A stretch of 64,000 bases of DNA. It comes from Acidovorax_G lacteus (lineage in GTDB: Bacteria > Pseudomonadota > Gammaproteobacteria > Burkholderiales > Burkholderiaceae_C). Below the pieces are notes generated by a model. It was given only the letters and a program-made list of their open reading frames with translations. It had not been told where the DNA came from and did not search any database. The stretch is taken from contig NZ_BAABEX010000007.1 of assembly GCF_039540375.1 (NCBI RefSeq), positions 1 through 64,000 on the forward strand, in the 5' to 3' direction. The position numbers and the translations under genes are program-made. Below are positions 36,217 to 44,830 of the stretch, one piece after another (position 1 is the first letter of the stretch; each line of letters opens with the position of its first letter).

Positions 36217-38136
36217 ATGGTTCACATCACGCTTCCCGACGGTTCGCAACGCGCCTTTCCGGGCCCGGTCACGGTGGCCGAGGTGGCTGCATCGATTGGC
36301 GCAGGCCTTGCCAAGGCTGCCTTGGCTGGCAAGATCGGCGACAAGGTCGTGGACACCAGCCATCGCATCGAACAGGACAGCCCGCTGTCCATCGTCACAG
36401 CCAAAGACGCCGACGGCCTGGAAGTCATCCGCCACTCCACCGCCCACTTGCTGGCCTATGCCGTCAAGGAGCTGTTCCCCGATGCGCAGGTCACCATCGG
36501 CCCGGTGATTGAGCACGGCTTCTATTACGACTTTTCCTACAAGCGCCCGTTCACGCCCGAAGACCTGGCCGCCATCGAAAAGCGCATGGCCGAACTGGCC
36601 GCAAAGGACGAGCCCGTGGTGCGCCGGGTGCTGCCCCGCGATGAGGCGGTGGCCTACTTCAAGGGCCTGGGCGAGCACTACAAGGCTGAGATCATCGCCA
36701 GCATTCCGTCGAACGAGGACGTTTCGCTGTACCGCGAAGGCGGCTTCGAAGACCTGTGCCGTGGCCCGCACGTGCCCAGCACAGGCAAGCTCAAGCACTT
36801 CAAGCTCATGAAGGTGGCGGGCGCCTACTGGCGCGGCGACCACCGCAACGAGATGCTGCAGCGCATCTACGGCACGGCCTGGGCCAGCAAGGAGGATCTG
36901 CAGAGCTACCTGACGATGCTGGAAGAGGCCGAAAAGCGCGACCACCGCAAGCTGGGCCGCGAACTGGACCTGTTTCACATCGACGAGCACTCGCCTGGCA
37001 CCGTGTTCTGGCACCCCAAGGGGTGGACGCTGTGGCAGGAGGTGGAGCAGTACATGCGCCGTGTGTACCGTGACAACGGTTACCAGGAGGTCAAGGGCCC
37101 GCAGATCCTGGACAAGACACTCTGGGAAAAAACCGGCCACTGGGACAAGTACCGCGACAACATGTTCACCACCGAATCGGAAAAGCGCGACTACGCGCTC
37201 AAGCCGATGAACTGTCCGGGCCACATCCTGATCTTCAAGCAGGGCATCAAGAGCTATCGCGATCTGCCCCTGCGCTACGGCGAGTTCGGCCAGTGCCATC
37301 GCAACGAGCCCACGGGCGGGCTGCACGGCATCATGCGCGTGCGCGGCTTCACGCAGGACGACGGCCACATCTTCTGCACTGAGGACCAGATCCAGTCGGA
37401 GGTGAAGGCCTTCACCACGCTGCTGCAGAAGGTGTACCGCGACTTCGGCTTCACCGACATCATCTACAAGCTCTCCACGCGGCCCGAAAAACGCATCGGC
37501 ACCGAAGAGAGCTGGGACCGTGCCGAAAACGCGCTGGCAGAAGGCTTGCGCGCTTCGGGCTGTGAGTTCACGTATCTGCCGGGGGAAGGGGCTTTTTACG
37601 GTCCCAAGATCGAGTACACCCTCAAGGATGCATTGGGTCGCGAATGGCAGTGCGGCACCATCCAGGTCGATCCGAACCTGCCCGAGCGTCTGGAAGCGGA
37701 GTTTGTGGGTGAAGACGGCCAGCGTCATCGGCCCGTCGTGCTGCATCGCGCCATTGTTGGCAGCCTGGAGCGCTTCATCGGGATCCTGATCGAGCAACAT
37801 GCGGGCGCACTGCCTGTCTGGCTGTCGCCGGTGCAGGTTTCGGTGCTCAACATCACCGATGCGCAAGGCGATTACTGTCGTGAAATCGCTGCACGGCTGC
37901 AAAAAGCGCTGCCAAATCAAGACCTTAGGGTGGTGACCGATCTGCGTAACGAAAAGATTACGTATAAAATACGCGAGCACGCCCTGAAAAAGACTCCGTA
38001 CATCTTGGTGGCCGGAGACAAAGAGAAGGCGGCAGGCGCGGTCGCCGTTCGCGCCCGGGGCAACAAAGACCTGGGTGTGATGCCGGTAGAGGCCTTCGTG
38101 GAACTCATCGCCAAGGACATCGCCGCCAAATCATGA
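36217..38136 (+). CDS. thrS: Threonyl-tRNA synthetase
   Basis: 639 residues, full length. N-terminal TGS domain (MVHITLPDGSQRAFPGPVTV), then the editing domain with HSTAHLLAYAV, the class II catalytic core with the zinc cysteine in KPMNCPGH and motif 2 QCHRNEPTGGLHGIMRVRGF, and the C-terminal anticodon-binding domain. It charges tRNA-Thr and edits Ser-tRNA-Thr. Start ATG 36217 with AAAGGA at 36203-36208. It leads the translation operon and appears to be controlled by a Thr attenuator in its leader. Confidence 0.98.
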   Translation: MVHITLPDGSQRAFPGPVTVAEVAASIGAGLAKAALAGKIGDKVVDTSHRIEQDSPLSIVTAKDADGLEVIRHSTAHLLAYAVKELFPDAQVTIGPVIEHGFYYDFSYKRPFTPEDLAAIEKRMAELAAKDEPVVRRVLPRDEAVAYFKGLGEHYKAEIIASIPSNEDVSLYREGGFEDLCRGPHVPSTGKLKHFKLMKVAGAYWRGDHRNEMLQRIYGTAWASKEDLQSYLTMLEEAEKRDHRKLGRELDLFHIDEHSPGTVFWHPKGWTLWQEVEQYMRRVYRDNGYQEVKGPQILDKTLWEKTGHWDKYRDNMFTTESEKRDYALKPMNCPGHILIFKQGIKSYRDLPLRYGEFGQCHRNEPTGGLHGIMRVRGFTQDDGHIFCTEDQIQSEVKAFTTLLQKVYRDFGFTDIIYKLSTRPEKRIGTEESWDRAENALAEGLRASGCEFTYLPGEGAFYGPKIEYTLKDALGREWQCGTIQVDPNLPERLEAEFVGEDGQRHRPVVLHRAIVGSLERFIGILIEQHAGALPVWLSPVQVSVLNITDAQGDYCREIAARLQKALPNQDLRVVTDLRNEKITYKIREHALKKTPYILVAGDKEKAAGAVAVRARGNKDLGVMPVEAFVELIAKDIAAKS

Positions 38137-38143
38137 TGCGAAT

Positions 38144-38197
38144 CCGCTGCACGGCATTGGGGCTGTGCAGCGGTTCAATGTTGCCGCCTCGGGCGGC
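38144..38197 (+). promoter_or_regulatory. Two hairpins ahead of infC
   Basis: CCGCTGCAC (38144-38152) pairs with GTGCAGCGG (38165-38173), and GCCGCC (38183-38188) pairs with GGCGGC (38192-38197) around a three-base loop. Neither is followed by a T-run. They lie just before the ribosome binding site of infC, a gene known for translational autocontrol. Confidence 0.5.
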
Positions 38198-38218
38198 GTT
38201 TGATCGAAGGTGAGAGCC

Positions 38219-38815
38219 ATAGCTACTGAATTTCGTGACCGTCGGCAGCGGGAAGAGCGCAAGCACCGACTGAACCGGGAAATCATGGCCCCGGAAGTGC
38301 GTCTGTCCGGCCCGGAAAACGAGCCCCTGGGCATCGTGAGTCTGGCCGAGGCCCTGCGCATGGCAGGTGACCTGGACGTGGATCTGGTCGAGATTGCGGC
38401 CACGGCGAATCCGCCAGTCTGCCGCCTGATGGACTATGGCAAGTTCAAGTACCAGGAGCAGAAGAAGGCTGCCGAAGCCAAGGCCAAACAGACGGTCATT
38501 GAAATCAAGGAAGTCAAGTTCCGCCCTGGCACTGACGACGGCGACTACAACATCAAGCTGCGCAATATCCGCCGTTTTCTGGCGGACGGTGACAAGTGCA
38601 AGATCACGCTGCGCTTCCGGGGGCGCGAGATCACGCACCAGGAACTCGGACTGGCGCTGCTGAACCGCATCCGGGATGATCTGGCCGATCTGATCGTAGT
38701 CGAGCAGTTTCCGAAGCTTGAGGGCCGCCAGATGATCATGATGATCGCCCCTGGCAAGAAGAAGCCGGCCCCGGCGGCAAAGGCTCCCGGAGAAGGCGCA
38801 GCGCCTGCGGCCTGA
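38219..38815 (+). CDS. infC: Translation initiation factor IF-3, AUA start
   Basis: 198 residues. IF-3 keeps ribosomal subunits apart and proofreads start codons. Conserved parts are NREIMAPEVRLSGPENEPLG, VDLVEIAATANPPVCRLMDYGKFKY, and the C-terminal domain with KFRPGTDDGDYNIKLRN. The likely start is ATA at 38219 (reading M-ATEFRDRR), placed six bases after GAAGGTGAG; a GTG at 38210 is in frame but has no ribosome binding site because it lies inside that motif. E. coli infC uses AUU for autoregulation, so a poor start codon is expected. The C-terminus is a Lys/Pro/Ala-rich tail. Confidence 0.93.
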   Translation: MATEFRDRRQREERKHRLNREIMAPEVRLSGPENEPLGIVSLAEALRMAGDLDVDLVEIAATANPPVCRLMDYGKFKYQEQKKAAEAKAKQTVIEIKEVKFRPGTDDGDYNIKLRNIRRFLADGDKCKITLRFRGREITHQELGLALLNRIRDDLADLIVVEQFPKLEGRQMIMMIAPGKKKPAPAAKAPGEGAAPAA

Positions 38816-38899
38816 GACCCGCCCGAATTTTGGCTGGTCAGCAATGTGGAAGGACCTTCGGGTTCTTCGACGGCATCGCAAGCCTGGCTTGCGGTGGAC

Positions 38900-38917
38900 G
38901 CGGAGGGAAACCTCCGC
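38900..38917 (+). promoter_or_regulatory. GAAA-loop hairpin in the infC-rpmI leader
   Basis: GCGGAGG (38900-38906) pairs with CCTCCGC (38911-38917) around a GAAA tetraloop, a stable GNRA-type hairpin in the 182-base gap before rpmI. In E. coli this spot carries the L20 repression element; whether this hairpin is part of one is not known. The rest of the gap shows no gene. Confidence 0.5.
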
Positions 38918-38997
38918 ATCAAAAGTGGCTCGGGGCCAACAAGTTTGCAGATCGGTTTGCAAACGCCTCGCGAGCACAAACAACGAGGAGCATTTCA

Positions 38998-39201
38998 ATG
39001 CCCAAGATGAAGACCAAGAGCAGCGCGAAAAAGCGTTTCCGCGTTCGTCCCGGTGGCACCGTCAAGCGCGGTCAAGCCTTCAAGCGTCACATCCTGACGA
39101 AGAAGACCACCAAGAACAAGCGTCAGTTGCGCGGTGCAGTGGCGGTGCATGAGACCAACATGGGTCACATGGCACAGATGCTGCCCTTTGCTGGCCTGTA
39201 A
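38998..39201 (+). CDS. rpmI: Ribosomal protein bL35
   Basis: 67 residues, very basic, with MPKMKTKSSAKKRFRV and GQAFKRHILTKKTTKNKRQL, the L35 signature. A large-subunit protein. ATG 38998 follows GAGGAG. Co-transcribed with rplT, 25 bases downstream. Confidence 0.98.
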   Translation: MPKMKTKSSAKKRFRVRPGGTVKRGQAFKRHILTKKTTKNKRQLRGAVAVHETNMGHMAQMLPFAGL

Positions 39202-39226
39202 TAACTGACGAACAAGGAGTACACAC

Positions 39227-39586
39227 ATGCCTCGCGTCAAACGTGGTGTAACGGCTCGCGCCCGTCACAAGAAGGTTCTCGCCCTTGCCAAGGGTTTCCG
39301 TGGCCGTCGTGGCAACGTTTTCCGCATCGCCAAGCAGGCGGTGATGAAGGCGGGCCAGTACGCCTACCGTGATCGCCGTACCAAGAAGCGCGTGTTCCGC
39401 CAACTGTGGATCGCTCGTATCAATGCGGCCGCTCGGGAACTGGGCCTGACCTACAGCCAGTTCGCCAATGGCCTCAAGAAGGCGTCGATCGAAATCGACC
39501 GCAAGATGCTGGCGGATCTCGCCGTGCACGACAAGGCTGCCTTCGGCAGCATCGTGGAGCAAGTCAAGGCCAAGCTGGCTGCTTGA
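39227..39586 (+). CDS. rplT: Ribosomal protein bL20
   Basis: 119 residues, basic; MPRVKRGVTARARHKKVLAL and the YAYRDRRTKKRVFRQLWIAR helix are typical of L20, needed for early 50S assembly. In E. coli L20 also represses the rpmI-rplT message. AAGGAG precedes the ATG. Standard length. Confidence 0.98.
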   Translation: MPRVKRGVTARARHKKVLALAKGFRGRRGNVFRIAKQAVMKAGQYAYRDRRTKKRVFRQLWIARINAAARELGLTYSQFANGLKKASIEIDRKMLADLAVHDKAAFGSIVEQVKAKLAA

Positions 39587-39595
39587 TTTCACGAT

Positions 39596-39670
39596 GGGGT
39601 GGCTGCCCGCAGCCACCCCGCGCCATCAGCAAGGGCTAGGGCTTGAAAAGGCGCTAGCCCTTGTTTCTTC
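39596..39670 (+). terminator. Tandem hairpins between rplT and pheS
   Basis: GGGGTGGCTGC (39596-39606) pairs with GCAGCCACCCC (39609-39619), and AAGGGCTAG (39631-39639) pairs with CTAGCCCTT (39654-39662) followed by gtttctt. The second resembles a terminator or attenuator before pheS. In-frame reading across this gap from ATG 39594 has no Phe codons, so an E. coli pheM-like leader is not seen. Confidence 0.6.
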
Positions 39671-39682
39671 CCGGGGAGCACT

Positions 39683-40735
39683 ATGAACGAGTTGGACACC
39701 TTGGTCGAAAGCGCCACGCGGCTGTTTGCCCAGAGCGCAACGCCTGCCGAACTGGAAAACGCCAAAGCCCAGTACTTGGGCAAGTCGGGCCAGATCACCG
39801 AACTGATGAAGGGCATGGCCCAGCTGTCGGTCGAAGACAAGAAAACCCGGGGCGCTGCCATCAACGCGGCCAAGCAAGCCATTGAAGCGGCGCTGACGGC
39901 ACGCCGTCAGGCCATGGCCGAAGCGGAACTGCAGGCCCAGTTGCAGGCGGAGGCCCTGGACGTGAGCCTGCCGGGTCGCCAGCGTGGCACGGGGGGATTG
40001 CATCCGGTTTCGCTCACGCTGGAGCGTATCGAGCGCATCTTCGGCTCCATGGGCTTCGATGTGGCCGAAGGGCCTGAGATCGAAACCGACTGGTTCAACT
40101 TCACTGCGCTGAACACGCCGGCAGACCATCCGGCACGCTCGATGCACGACACCTTCTACGTGGAAGGTGGCACACCTGAGGCGCCGCTGCTGCTGCGCAC
40201 CCACACCAGCCCGATGCAGATTCGCCATGCGGTGCAGCATGTCAAGCGCCACCGCGGACTGCTGGATGCAGGACAGACCATGCCCGAGATCCGGGTGATT
40301 GCACCCGGCCGCACCTACCGCGTGGACAGCGATGCCACACATTCGCCCATGTTCCACCAGTGCGAGGGCCTGTGGATCGGCGAGAACGTGAGCTTCAAGG
40401 ATCTGAAGGTGGTGTTCACCGATTTCTGCCGCACCTTCTTTGAAAGTGACGACCTCGTCTTGCGCTTTCGGCCCAGCTTTTTTCCGTTCACCGAGCCCAG
40501 TGCCGAGATCGATATCCAGTTCCAAACAGGGCCACTGGCGGGTCGCTGGCTGGAGGTTGCGGGTTCCGGTCAGGTCCATCCGAATGTGGTGCGGAACATG
40601 GGCCTCGACCCCGAGCGCTACATCGGTTTTGCCTTTGGCATGGGGCCGGACCGCCTGACCATGTTGCGCTATGGCGTGAACGACCTGCGCCTGTTCTTCG
40701 ATGGCGACATCCGCTTCCTGTCGCAGTTTCAGTAA
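39683..40735 (+). CDS. pheS: Phenylalanyl-tRNA synthetase alpha subunit
   Basis: 350 residues. N-terminal coiled coil (1-85), then the class II catalytic core: motif 1 around HPVSLTLERIERIFGSMGF, motif 2 with HTSPMQIRH and the FHQCEG stretch, motif 3 in GMGPDRLTMLRYGVNDLR. Forms the alpha2beta2 enzyme with PheT. ATG 39683 has GGGGAG upstream. Confidence 0.98.
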   Translation: MNELDTLVESATRLFAQSATPAELENAKAQYLGKSGQITELMKGMAQLSVEDKKTRGAAINAAKQAIEAALTARRQAMAEAELQAQLQAEALDVSLPGRQRGTGGLHPVSLTLERIERIFGSMGFDVAEGPEIETDWFNFTALNTPADHPARSMHDTFYVEGGTPEAPLLLRTHTSPMQIRHAVQHVKRHRGLLDAGQTMPEIRVIAPGRTYRVDSDATHSPMFHQCEGLWIGENVSFKDLKVVFTDFCRTFFESDDLVLRFRPSFFPFTEPSAEIDIQFQTGPLAGRWLEVAGSGQVHPNVVRNMGLDPERYIGFAFGMGPDRLTMLRYGVNDLRLFFDGDIRFLSQFQ

Positions 40736-40797
40736 GCCTTTTCCGCCGACGACCGAATATCCGGGGCCCCGGGCCCCGGCAGACACGAGCTTCCACT

Positions 40798-43251
40798 ATG
40801 CAATTCCCAGAATCCTGGTTGCGCAGCTTCTGCAACCCTCCCCTGAGCACGGCCGAGTTGGCCGACACCTTGACCATGGCCGGTCTGGAAGTCGAAGAAC
40901 TGCGCCCCGTGGCACCGCCGTTCAGTGGCGTGGTGGTGGGAGAGATCAAGGAGGCGGTGCAGCACCCGGATGCCGACCGCCTGCGTGTGTGCCAGGTGGA
41001 TGTGGGGCAGGGCGCACTGCTCAACATCGTGTGTGGTGCGCCCAATGCCCGTGTGGGCATCAAGGTGCCTTGCGCCGTCGTGGGGGCCAGCTTGCCTCCG
41101 GGTGCCGACGGCAAGCCCTTTGCCATCAAGGTGGGCAAGCTGCGCGGCGTCGAAAGCCACGGCATGCTGTGCTCAGCGCGCGAACTGGGGCTGTCGGAAG
41201 ACCACGGCGGACTGCTGGAGCTCGATGCTCGGTTGCCCGTGGGGCAGAGCGTGCGTGAAGCCCTCTTGCTCGACGATACGCTGTTCACGCTCAAGCTCAC
41301 GCCCAACCTGGCCCACTGCCTGAGTGTGTACGGCATTGCACGCGAACTTTCGGCGTTGACCGGCGCGCCCTTGCAGCACCCCGCGTTTGCCGCCAATACG
41401 GTGGGGCATTCAGATCGTCTGCCGGTGCGCATCAGCGCGCCCGACCTGTGCGGGCGGTTCTCAGGGCGCATCGTGCGCAACGTCAACACGGCAGCCCCAA
41501 CACCGCAGTGGATGGTGGACCGCCTGGCACGCTGCGGTCAGCGCAGCGTCTCCCCCCTGGTCGATATCTCCAACTATGTGATGTTCGAGCTGGGGCGCCC
41601 CTCGCACATCTTCGATCTGGACAAGATCCACGGTGGTCTGGATGTTCGCTGGGCGCGCGAAGGCGAGTCGCTCAAGCTCTTGAACGGAAACACAGTCGCA
41701 CTCGATGGCAGCGTCGGCGTGATCGCCGACGACCATCAGGTGGAGTCGCTGGCTGGCATCATGGGCGGCGACGCCACAGCGGTGTCTGACGACACCCGCC
41801 ACATCTACATCGAGGCCGCCTTCTGGTGGCCACGCGCAGTGGCCGGCCGCTCGCGCCGTTTCAATTTTTCGACCGATGCGGGGCACCGCTTCGAGCGTGG
41901 TGTGGACCCGGAGCTCACCGTTGAGCACATCGAGCGCATCACCCAATTGGTGCTCGAGATCTGCGGTACGCCAGACACCAGCTGCGGTCCGATCGACGAC
42001 CACCGGGTGAATATGCCGACACCGCAGCCGGTGACGCTGCGCGTGGCCCGTGCCGCCAAGGTGATCGGTATGCCGTTGTCGGCCGAGCGTTGCAGCCAGG
42101 CGCTGGAGCGCTTGGGGCTGGCCCCGGCGCCCGCAGGGGAGGGTGTTCTGGCCGTCACGCCGCCGAGCTACCGTTTCGACTTGCAGATCGAGGAAGACTT
42201 GATCGAGGAAGTGGCGCGCATGGTGGGCTACAACCAGCTGCCCACCACCCCGCCGCTGGCCCCCATCACGCCCAAGCTCGCGCGCGAGGCCTCGCGCAGC
42301 GCGTTCGCCGTGCGCCGCCTGCTGGCCCAACTGGGCTATCAGGAGACCATCAACTTCAGTTTTGTGGAAGAGCGCTGGGAGCGCGAACTGGCGGGTAACG
42401 CCGAGCCGATTCGGCTGCTCAATCCCATAGCCAGCCAGATGAGCGTGATGCGCTCGAGCCTTCTGGGTTCGCTGCTGCAGGTGCTCAAGTTCAATACCGA
42501 CCGTCGCGCGGACCGCGTGCGTGTGTTCGAAGTGGGCCGTGTGTTCCTGCGCAACCCGGCGGCCGTTGGCAGCGACAGTACGGTCGAGGGTTTTGACCAG
42601 CCGATGCGCGTGGCCGGGCTGGCCTATGGGGGCGCATCCAGTCTGCAGTGGGGTATCAAAGACGCTGGCGTGGACTTCTTCGACGTCAAGGGGGATGTGG
42701 AGGCCTTGCTCGCGCCCTTGCCAGTGCGCTTTGAGGCGGCCGAGCACCCGGCGCTGCACCCAGGCCGCTGCGCGCAGGTCGTGTTCGACGGACAGGTGAT
42801 CGGTCATCTGGGCGAGCTGCACCCGCGCTGGCGGCAGGCGTGGGATCTGGCCCATGCGCCGGTCCTGTTCGAGCTGGACCTGGCCGCCGTGCTGCGCCGT
42901 ACGGTGCCGGTGTTCGCGCCGGTGAGCAAGCACCAGCCCGTGCAGCGCGATCTGGCCGTTGTGGTGGCCGAGTCGGTGACGTACGGGCAGGTGGTGGCGG
43001 CTGTCGAATCGGCGCTGGATCGGCAATTGCTCAAATCCGTGGTGCTGTTCGACGTATTCCGTCCCAAGCCGGTGCGGGCTGGCGAAGCGCCGGCAGTCTC
43101 AGGCGGCATCGCGCCGGGTGAAAAGAGCTTGGCCCTGCGGCTGACCCTGGGCCGCGACGATGCCACCCTGACCGATGCCGAAATCGAAGCCGCCTGCCAG
43201 GCCGCGCTGCAGGCTCTGCAGCACCAGGTGGCGGCACGCCTGCGGGCATAA
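40798..43251 (+). CDS. pheT: Phenylalanyl-tRNA synthetase beta subunit
   Basis: 817 residues, full length. Order: N-terminal tRNA-binding OB domain (SGVVVGEIKEAVQHPDADRL), B3/B4 editing domain, B5, catalytic-like core, and the C-terminal anticodon-binding domain (FAPVSKHQPVQRDLAVVV). It pairs with PheS and edits Tyr-tRNA-Phe. 62 bases separate it from pheS; ihfA follows after 28. Confidence 0.98.
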   Translation: MQFPESWLRSFCNPPLSTAELADTLTMAGLEVEELRPVAPPFSGVVVGEIKEAVQHPDADRLRVCQVDVGQGALLNIVCGAPNARVGIKVPCAVVGASLPPGADGKPFAIKVGKLRGVESHGMLCSARELGLSEDHGGLLELDARLPVGQSVREALLLDDTLFTLKLTPNLAHCLSVYGIARELSALTGAPLQHPAFAANTVGHSDRLPVRISAPDLCGRFSGRIVRNVNTAAPTPQWMVDRLARCGQRSVSPLVDISNYVMFELGRPSHIFDLDKIHGGLDVRWAREGESLKLLNGNTVALDGSVGVIADDHQVESLAGIMGGDATAVSDDTRHIYIEAAFWWPRAVAGRSRRFNFSTDAGHRFERGVDPELTVEHIERITQLVLEICGTPDTSCGPIDDHRVNMPTPQPVTLRVARAAKVIGMPLSAERCSQALERLGLAPAPAGEGVLAVTPPSYRFDLQIEEDLIEEVARMVGYNQLPTTPPLAPITPKLAREASRSAFAVRRLLAQLGYQETINFSFVEERWERELAGNAEPIRLLNPIASQMSVMRSSLLGSLLQVLKFNTDRRADRVRVFEVGRVFLRNPAAVGSDSTVEGFDQPMRVAGLAYGGASSLQWGIKDAGVDFFDVKGDVEALLAPLPVRFEAAEHPALHPGRCAQVVFDGQVIGHLGELHPRWRQAWDLAHAPVLFELDLAAVLRRTVPVFAPVSKHQPVQRDLAVVVAESVTYGQVVAAVESALDRQLLKSVVLFDVFRPKPVRAGEAPAVSGGIAPGEKSLALRLTLGRDDATLTDAEIEAACQAALQALQHQVAARLRA

Positions 43252-43279
43252 GCACGCCGAGAACGACGAAGGAGGGGAT

Positions 43280-43633
43280 ATGGAATTTGCAGTGGAAAGC
43301 CTGGAAACGCCCGCACTCACCAAAGCCCAGCTGGCCGACTTGCTGTTCGACCAGATCGGTTTGAACAAGCGCGAATCCAAGGACATGGTGGACGCCTTCT
43401 TTGACCTCGTTTCGCAGCGTCTCGTAGAAGGGCAGGACGTCAAACTTTCGGGTTTTGGCAATTTCCAGATCCGGACCAAAGCTCCGCGTCCCGGCCGCAA
43501 TCCGCGCACCGGCGAGGCGATCCCGATCCAGGCCCGCCGTGTGGTGACCTTCCACGCCAGCAGCAAACTCAAGGAGCAGATCCAGCAGTCCGCGCCGACC
43601 GCTGCGTCGGGCACGGCGCGCGTCGATTTGTGA
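43280..43633 (+). CDS. ihfA: Integration host factor alpha subunit
   Basis: 117 residues, DNABII family: TKAQLADLLFDQIGLNKRESKDMVDAFF, the beta-arm GFGNFQIRTKAPRPGRNPRTGE, ending in a Ser/Ala/Thr-rich tail slightly longer than in E. coli. With IhfB it bends DNA. ATG 43280 has GGAGGGG. The pheT-ihfA linkage is conserved in Proteobacteria. Confidence 0.97.
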   Translation: MEFAVESLETPALTKAQLADLLFDQIGLNKRESKDMVDAFFDLVSQRLVEGQDVKLSGFGNFQIRTKAPRPGRNPRTGEAIPIQARRVVTFHASSKLKEQIQQSAPTAASGTARVDL

Positions 43634-43740
43634 CGCAGTTGCATCTTTCTGCGCTGCGTGGACTCCTTGGACTGGTCGTGGCGCACTGACTGCAGTACGC
43701 TTGCACCTCTTTGCGTTGCGACGTCTTTCCCTTGGGCATC

Positions 43741-44202
43741 ATGGGCACCGTGCTTCCTCCGATACCAGCCAAACGCTACTTCACCATCGGTGAGGTGGCC
43801 GATCTGTGCGGCGTGAAGCCGCATGTTCTGCGCTACTGGGAGCAGGAGTTCACCCAGCTGCGGCCCATGAAGCGCCGCGGAAATCGCCGGTACTACCAGC
43901 ACCACGAAGTGCTCATGATCCGGCGCATACGGGATCTGCTGTACGACCAGGGGTTCACCATCAGCGGTGCGCGCAACCGTCTCCAGGAGTGGGTGCAGTC
44001 CGGGCGTTCCCTGGCCGACTTCGATGCGAGCGTTCAGGTGGTGGGGAGCGCGCTGCCCACCGTCGAGCCAATCACACCGACGCAGCCGCTCGAAGGCGTG
44101 GGTGATATGCAACCTCCGGTCGCCGTGCCTGAGCGTCTTTGGACGCAAGACGAGGTGCGTCGCGAACTGCTCGAAATCCGCTCGCTTTTGTCGGTGGCCT
44201 GA
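43741..44202 (+). CDS. MerR-family transcriptional regulator
   Basis: 153 residues. N-terminal winged helix-turn-helix of MerR type (YFTIGEVADLCGVKPHVLRYWEQEF, then RRYYQHHEVLMIRRIRDLLYDQGFTI), followed by a variable Pro-rich region and a short C-terminal helix. No cysteine-based metal site is visible, so the effector is unknown. The protein commonly follows ihfA in beta- and gammaproteobacteria. ATG 43741 is chosen; a TTG at 43711 is in frame. The ribosome binding site is weak. Confidence 0.88.
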   Translation: MGTVLPPIPAKRYFTIGEVADLCGVKPHVLRYWEQEFTQLRPMKRRGNRRYYQHHEVLMIRRIRDLLYDQGFTISGARNRLQEWVQSGRSLADFDASVQVVGSALPTVEPITPTQPLEGVGDMQPPVAVPERLWTQDEVRRELLEIRSLLSVA

Positions 44203-44213
44203 TTTACTTGGTA

Positions 44214-44219
44214 TATAAT
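44214..44219 (+). promoter_or_regulatory. -10 element of the tRNA-Pro promoter
   Basis: A perfect TATAAT 12 bases before the mature tRNA 5' end. TTGTCG at 44188-44193 is a possible -35 with a long (20-base) spacer and lies in the merR-type gene end. Confidence 0.7.
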
Positions 44220-44230
44220 CTAAGTCTTGT

Positions 44231-44307
44231 CGGCGTGTAGCGCAGCCTGGTAGCGCACTTGCATGGGGTGCAAGGGGTCGCGAGTTCGAATCCCGCCACG
44301 CCGACCA
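44231..44307 (+). tRNA. tRNA-Pro(GGG)
   Basis: 77-nt tRNA with acceptor CGGCGTG/CACGCCG, encoded CCA, anticodon stem CTTGC/GCAAG and loop ATGGGGT giving anticodon GGG, and T arm GAGTTCGAATC. It reads CCC and CCU. Confidence 0.97.
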
Positions 44308-44315
44308 TTCATATG

Positions 44316-44346
44316 AAAGCCCGGTTCCGAAAGGAACCGGGCTTTT
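44316..44346 (+). terminator. Terminator of tRNA-Pro
   Basis: AAAGCCCGGTTCC (44316-44328) pairs with GGAACCGGGCTTT (44333-44345) around GAAA, with a T-run; eight bases after the tRNA. Confidence 0.95.
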
Positions 44347-44541
44347 GCGTTTGCGGGAGCTGATCGGCCTGCTTGGTCAGAAAATGCTTGGTCGTCTCCC
44401 CAGATCTGTACAGGGCCTTGCCACCTGCACCATCGTGGGGTGCGCACATGCATGTGCAAGCCCCTCGGCACACAGCTTCGGATTCCAGGCACTCTGCCTG
44501 CCCCGATCAGCGCATCACCAGCCTCGCGTCAGGAGTAGATT

Positions 44542-44590
44542 GCTATAAAAATCATAGCTGCTCGTGCTGATCTTTAGGGCACGAGCAGCC
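44542..44590 (+). repeat. 49-nt two-hairpin intergenic repeat, copy 4
   Basis: Module 1 GCTAT-aaaaatc-ATAGC; module 2 has GCTGCTCGTGC pairing with GCACGAGCAGC around a ten-base loop. It lies just past the 3' end of the minus-strand hypothetical gene at 44600. The stretch 44347-44541 holds nothing recognisable. Confidence 0.88.
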
Positions 44591-44599
44591 AAAGCGGTC

Positions 44600-44830
44600 T
44601 CAAGGCGTCTGTGTACCGATCTTGGGGCTGATCGGGGGCTGGGTGGGCTGGGATGGCGCCGACGGTTCAAATCCGAGTGCGCGCAGCTCTTCTTCAGTGA
44701 CTTCGATCTCCACCATCTCGGGCTGCCGGGGCTCAATGGTCGTGCGTCGCTCGTTGGAGCCCGGCGGCCCCAATTCGGCTTGGCGACGGTCTTGGCCGCT
44801 GCGGCGGTCCTGGGCTTTTTTCAAGGTCAT
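44600..44830 (-). CDS. Small hydrophilic hypothetical protein
   Basis: 76 residues, MTLKKAQDRRSGQDRRQAELG..., with an Arg-rich RRSGQDRR segment, a central acidic VEIEVTEEELRALGFEP helix and a Pro/Gln/Ser-rich tail. No family recognised; no membrane segment. Codon bias agrees with coding. ATG 44830 is preferred over one 14 codons upstream because a GGAAG lies nearby. Monocistronic, followed by repeat copy 4. Confidence 0.65.
   Translation of the reverse strand: MTLKKAQDRRSGQDRRQAELGPPGSNERRTTIEPRQPEMVEIEVTEEELRALGFEPSAPSQPTQPPISPKIGTQTP

Noticed and set aside
37963..37968. TATAAA within the 3' part of thrS as an infC promoter
   Set aside because: E. coli has infC promoters inside thrS, but no -35 at a proper distance is visible; the AT-rich codons alone are weak evidence.
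36196..37980. Open frame of 594 codons antisense to thrS
   Set aside because: thrS is a clear full-length gene; the antisense product has no domain and no start signal.
39594..39686. Possible pheS leader peptide, MGWLPAATPRHQ...
   Set aside because: It contains no Phe codon, so it does not fit the pheM type of attenuation; the hairpins there are reported only as terminator-like.
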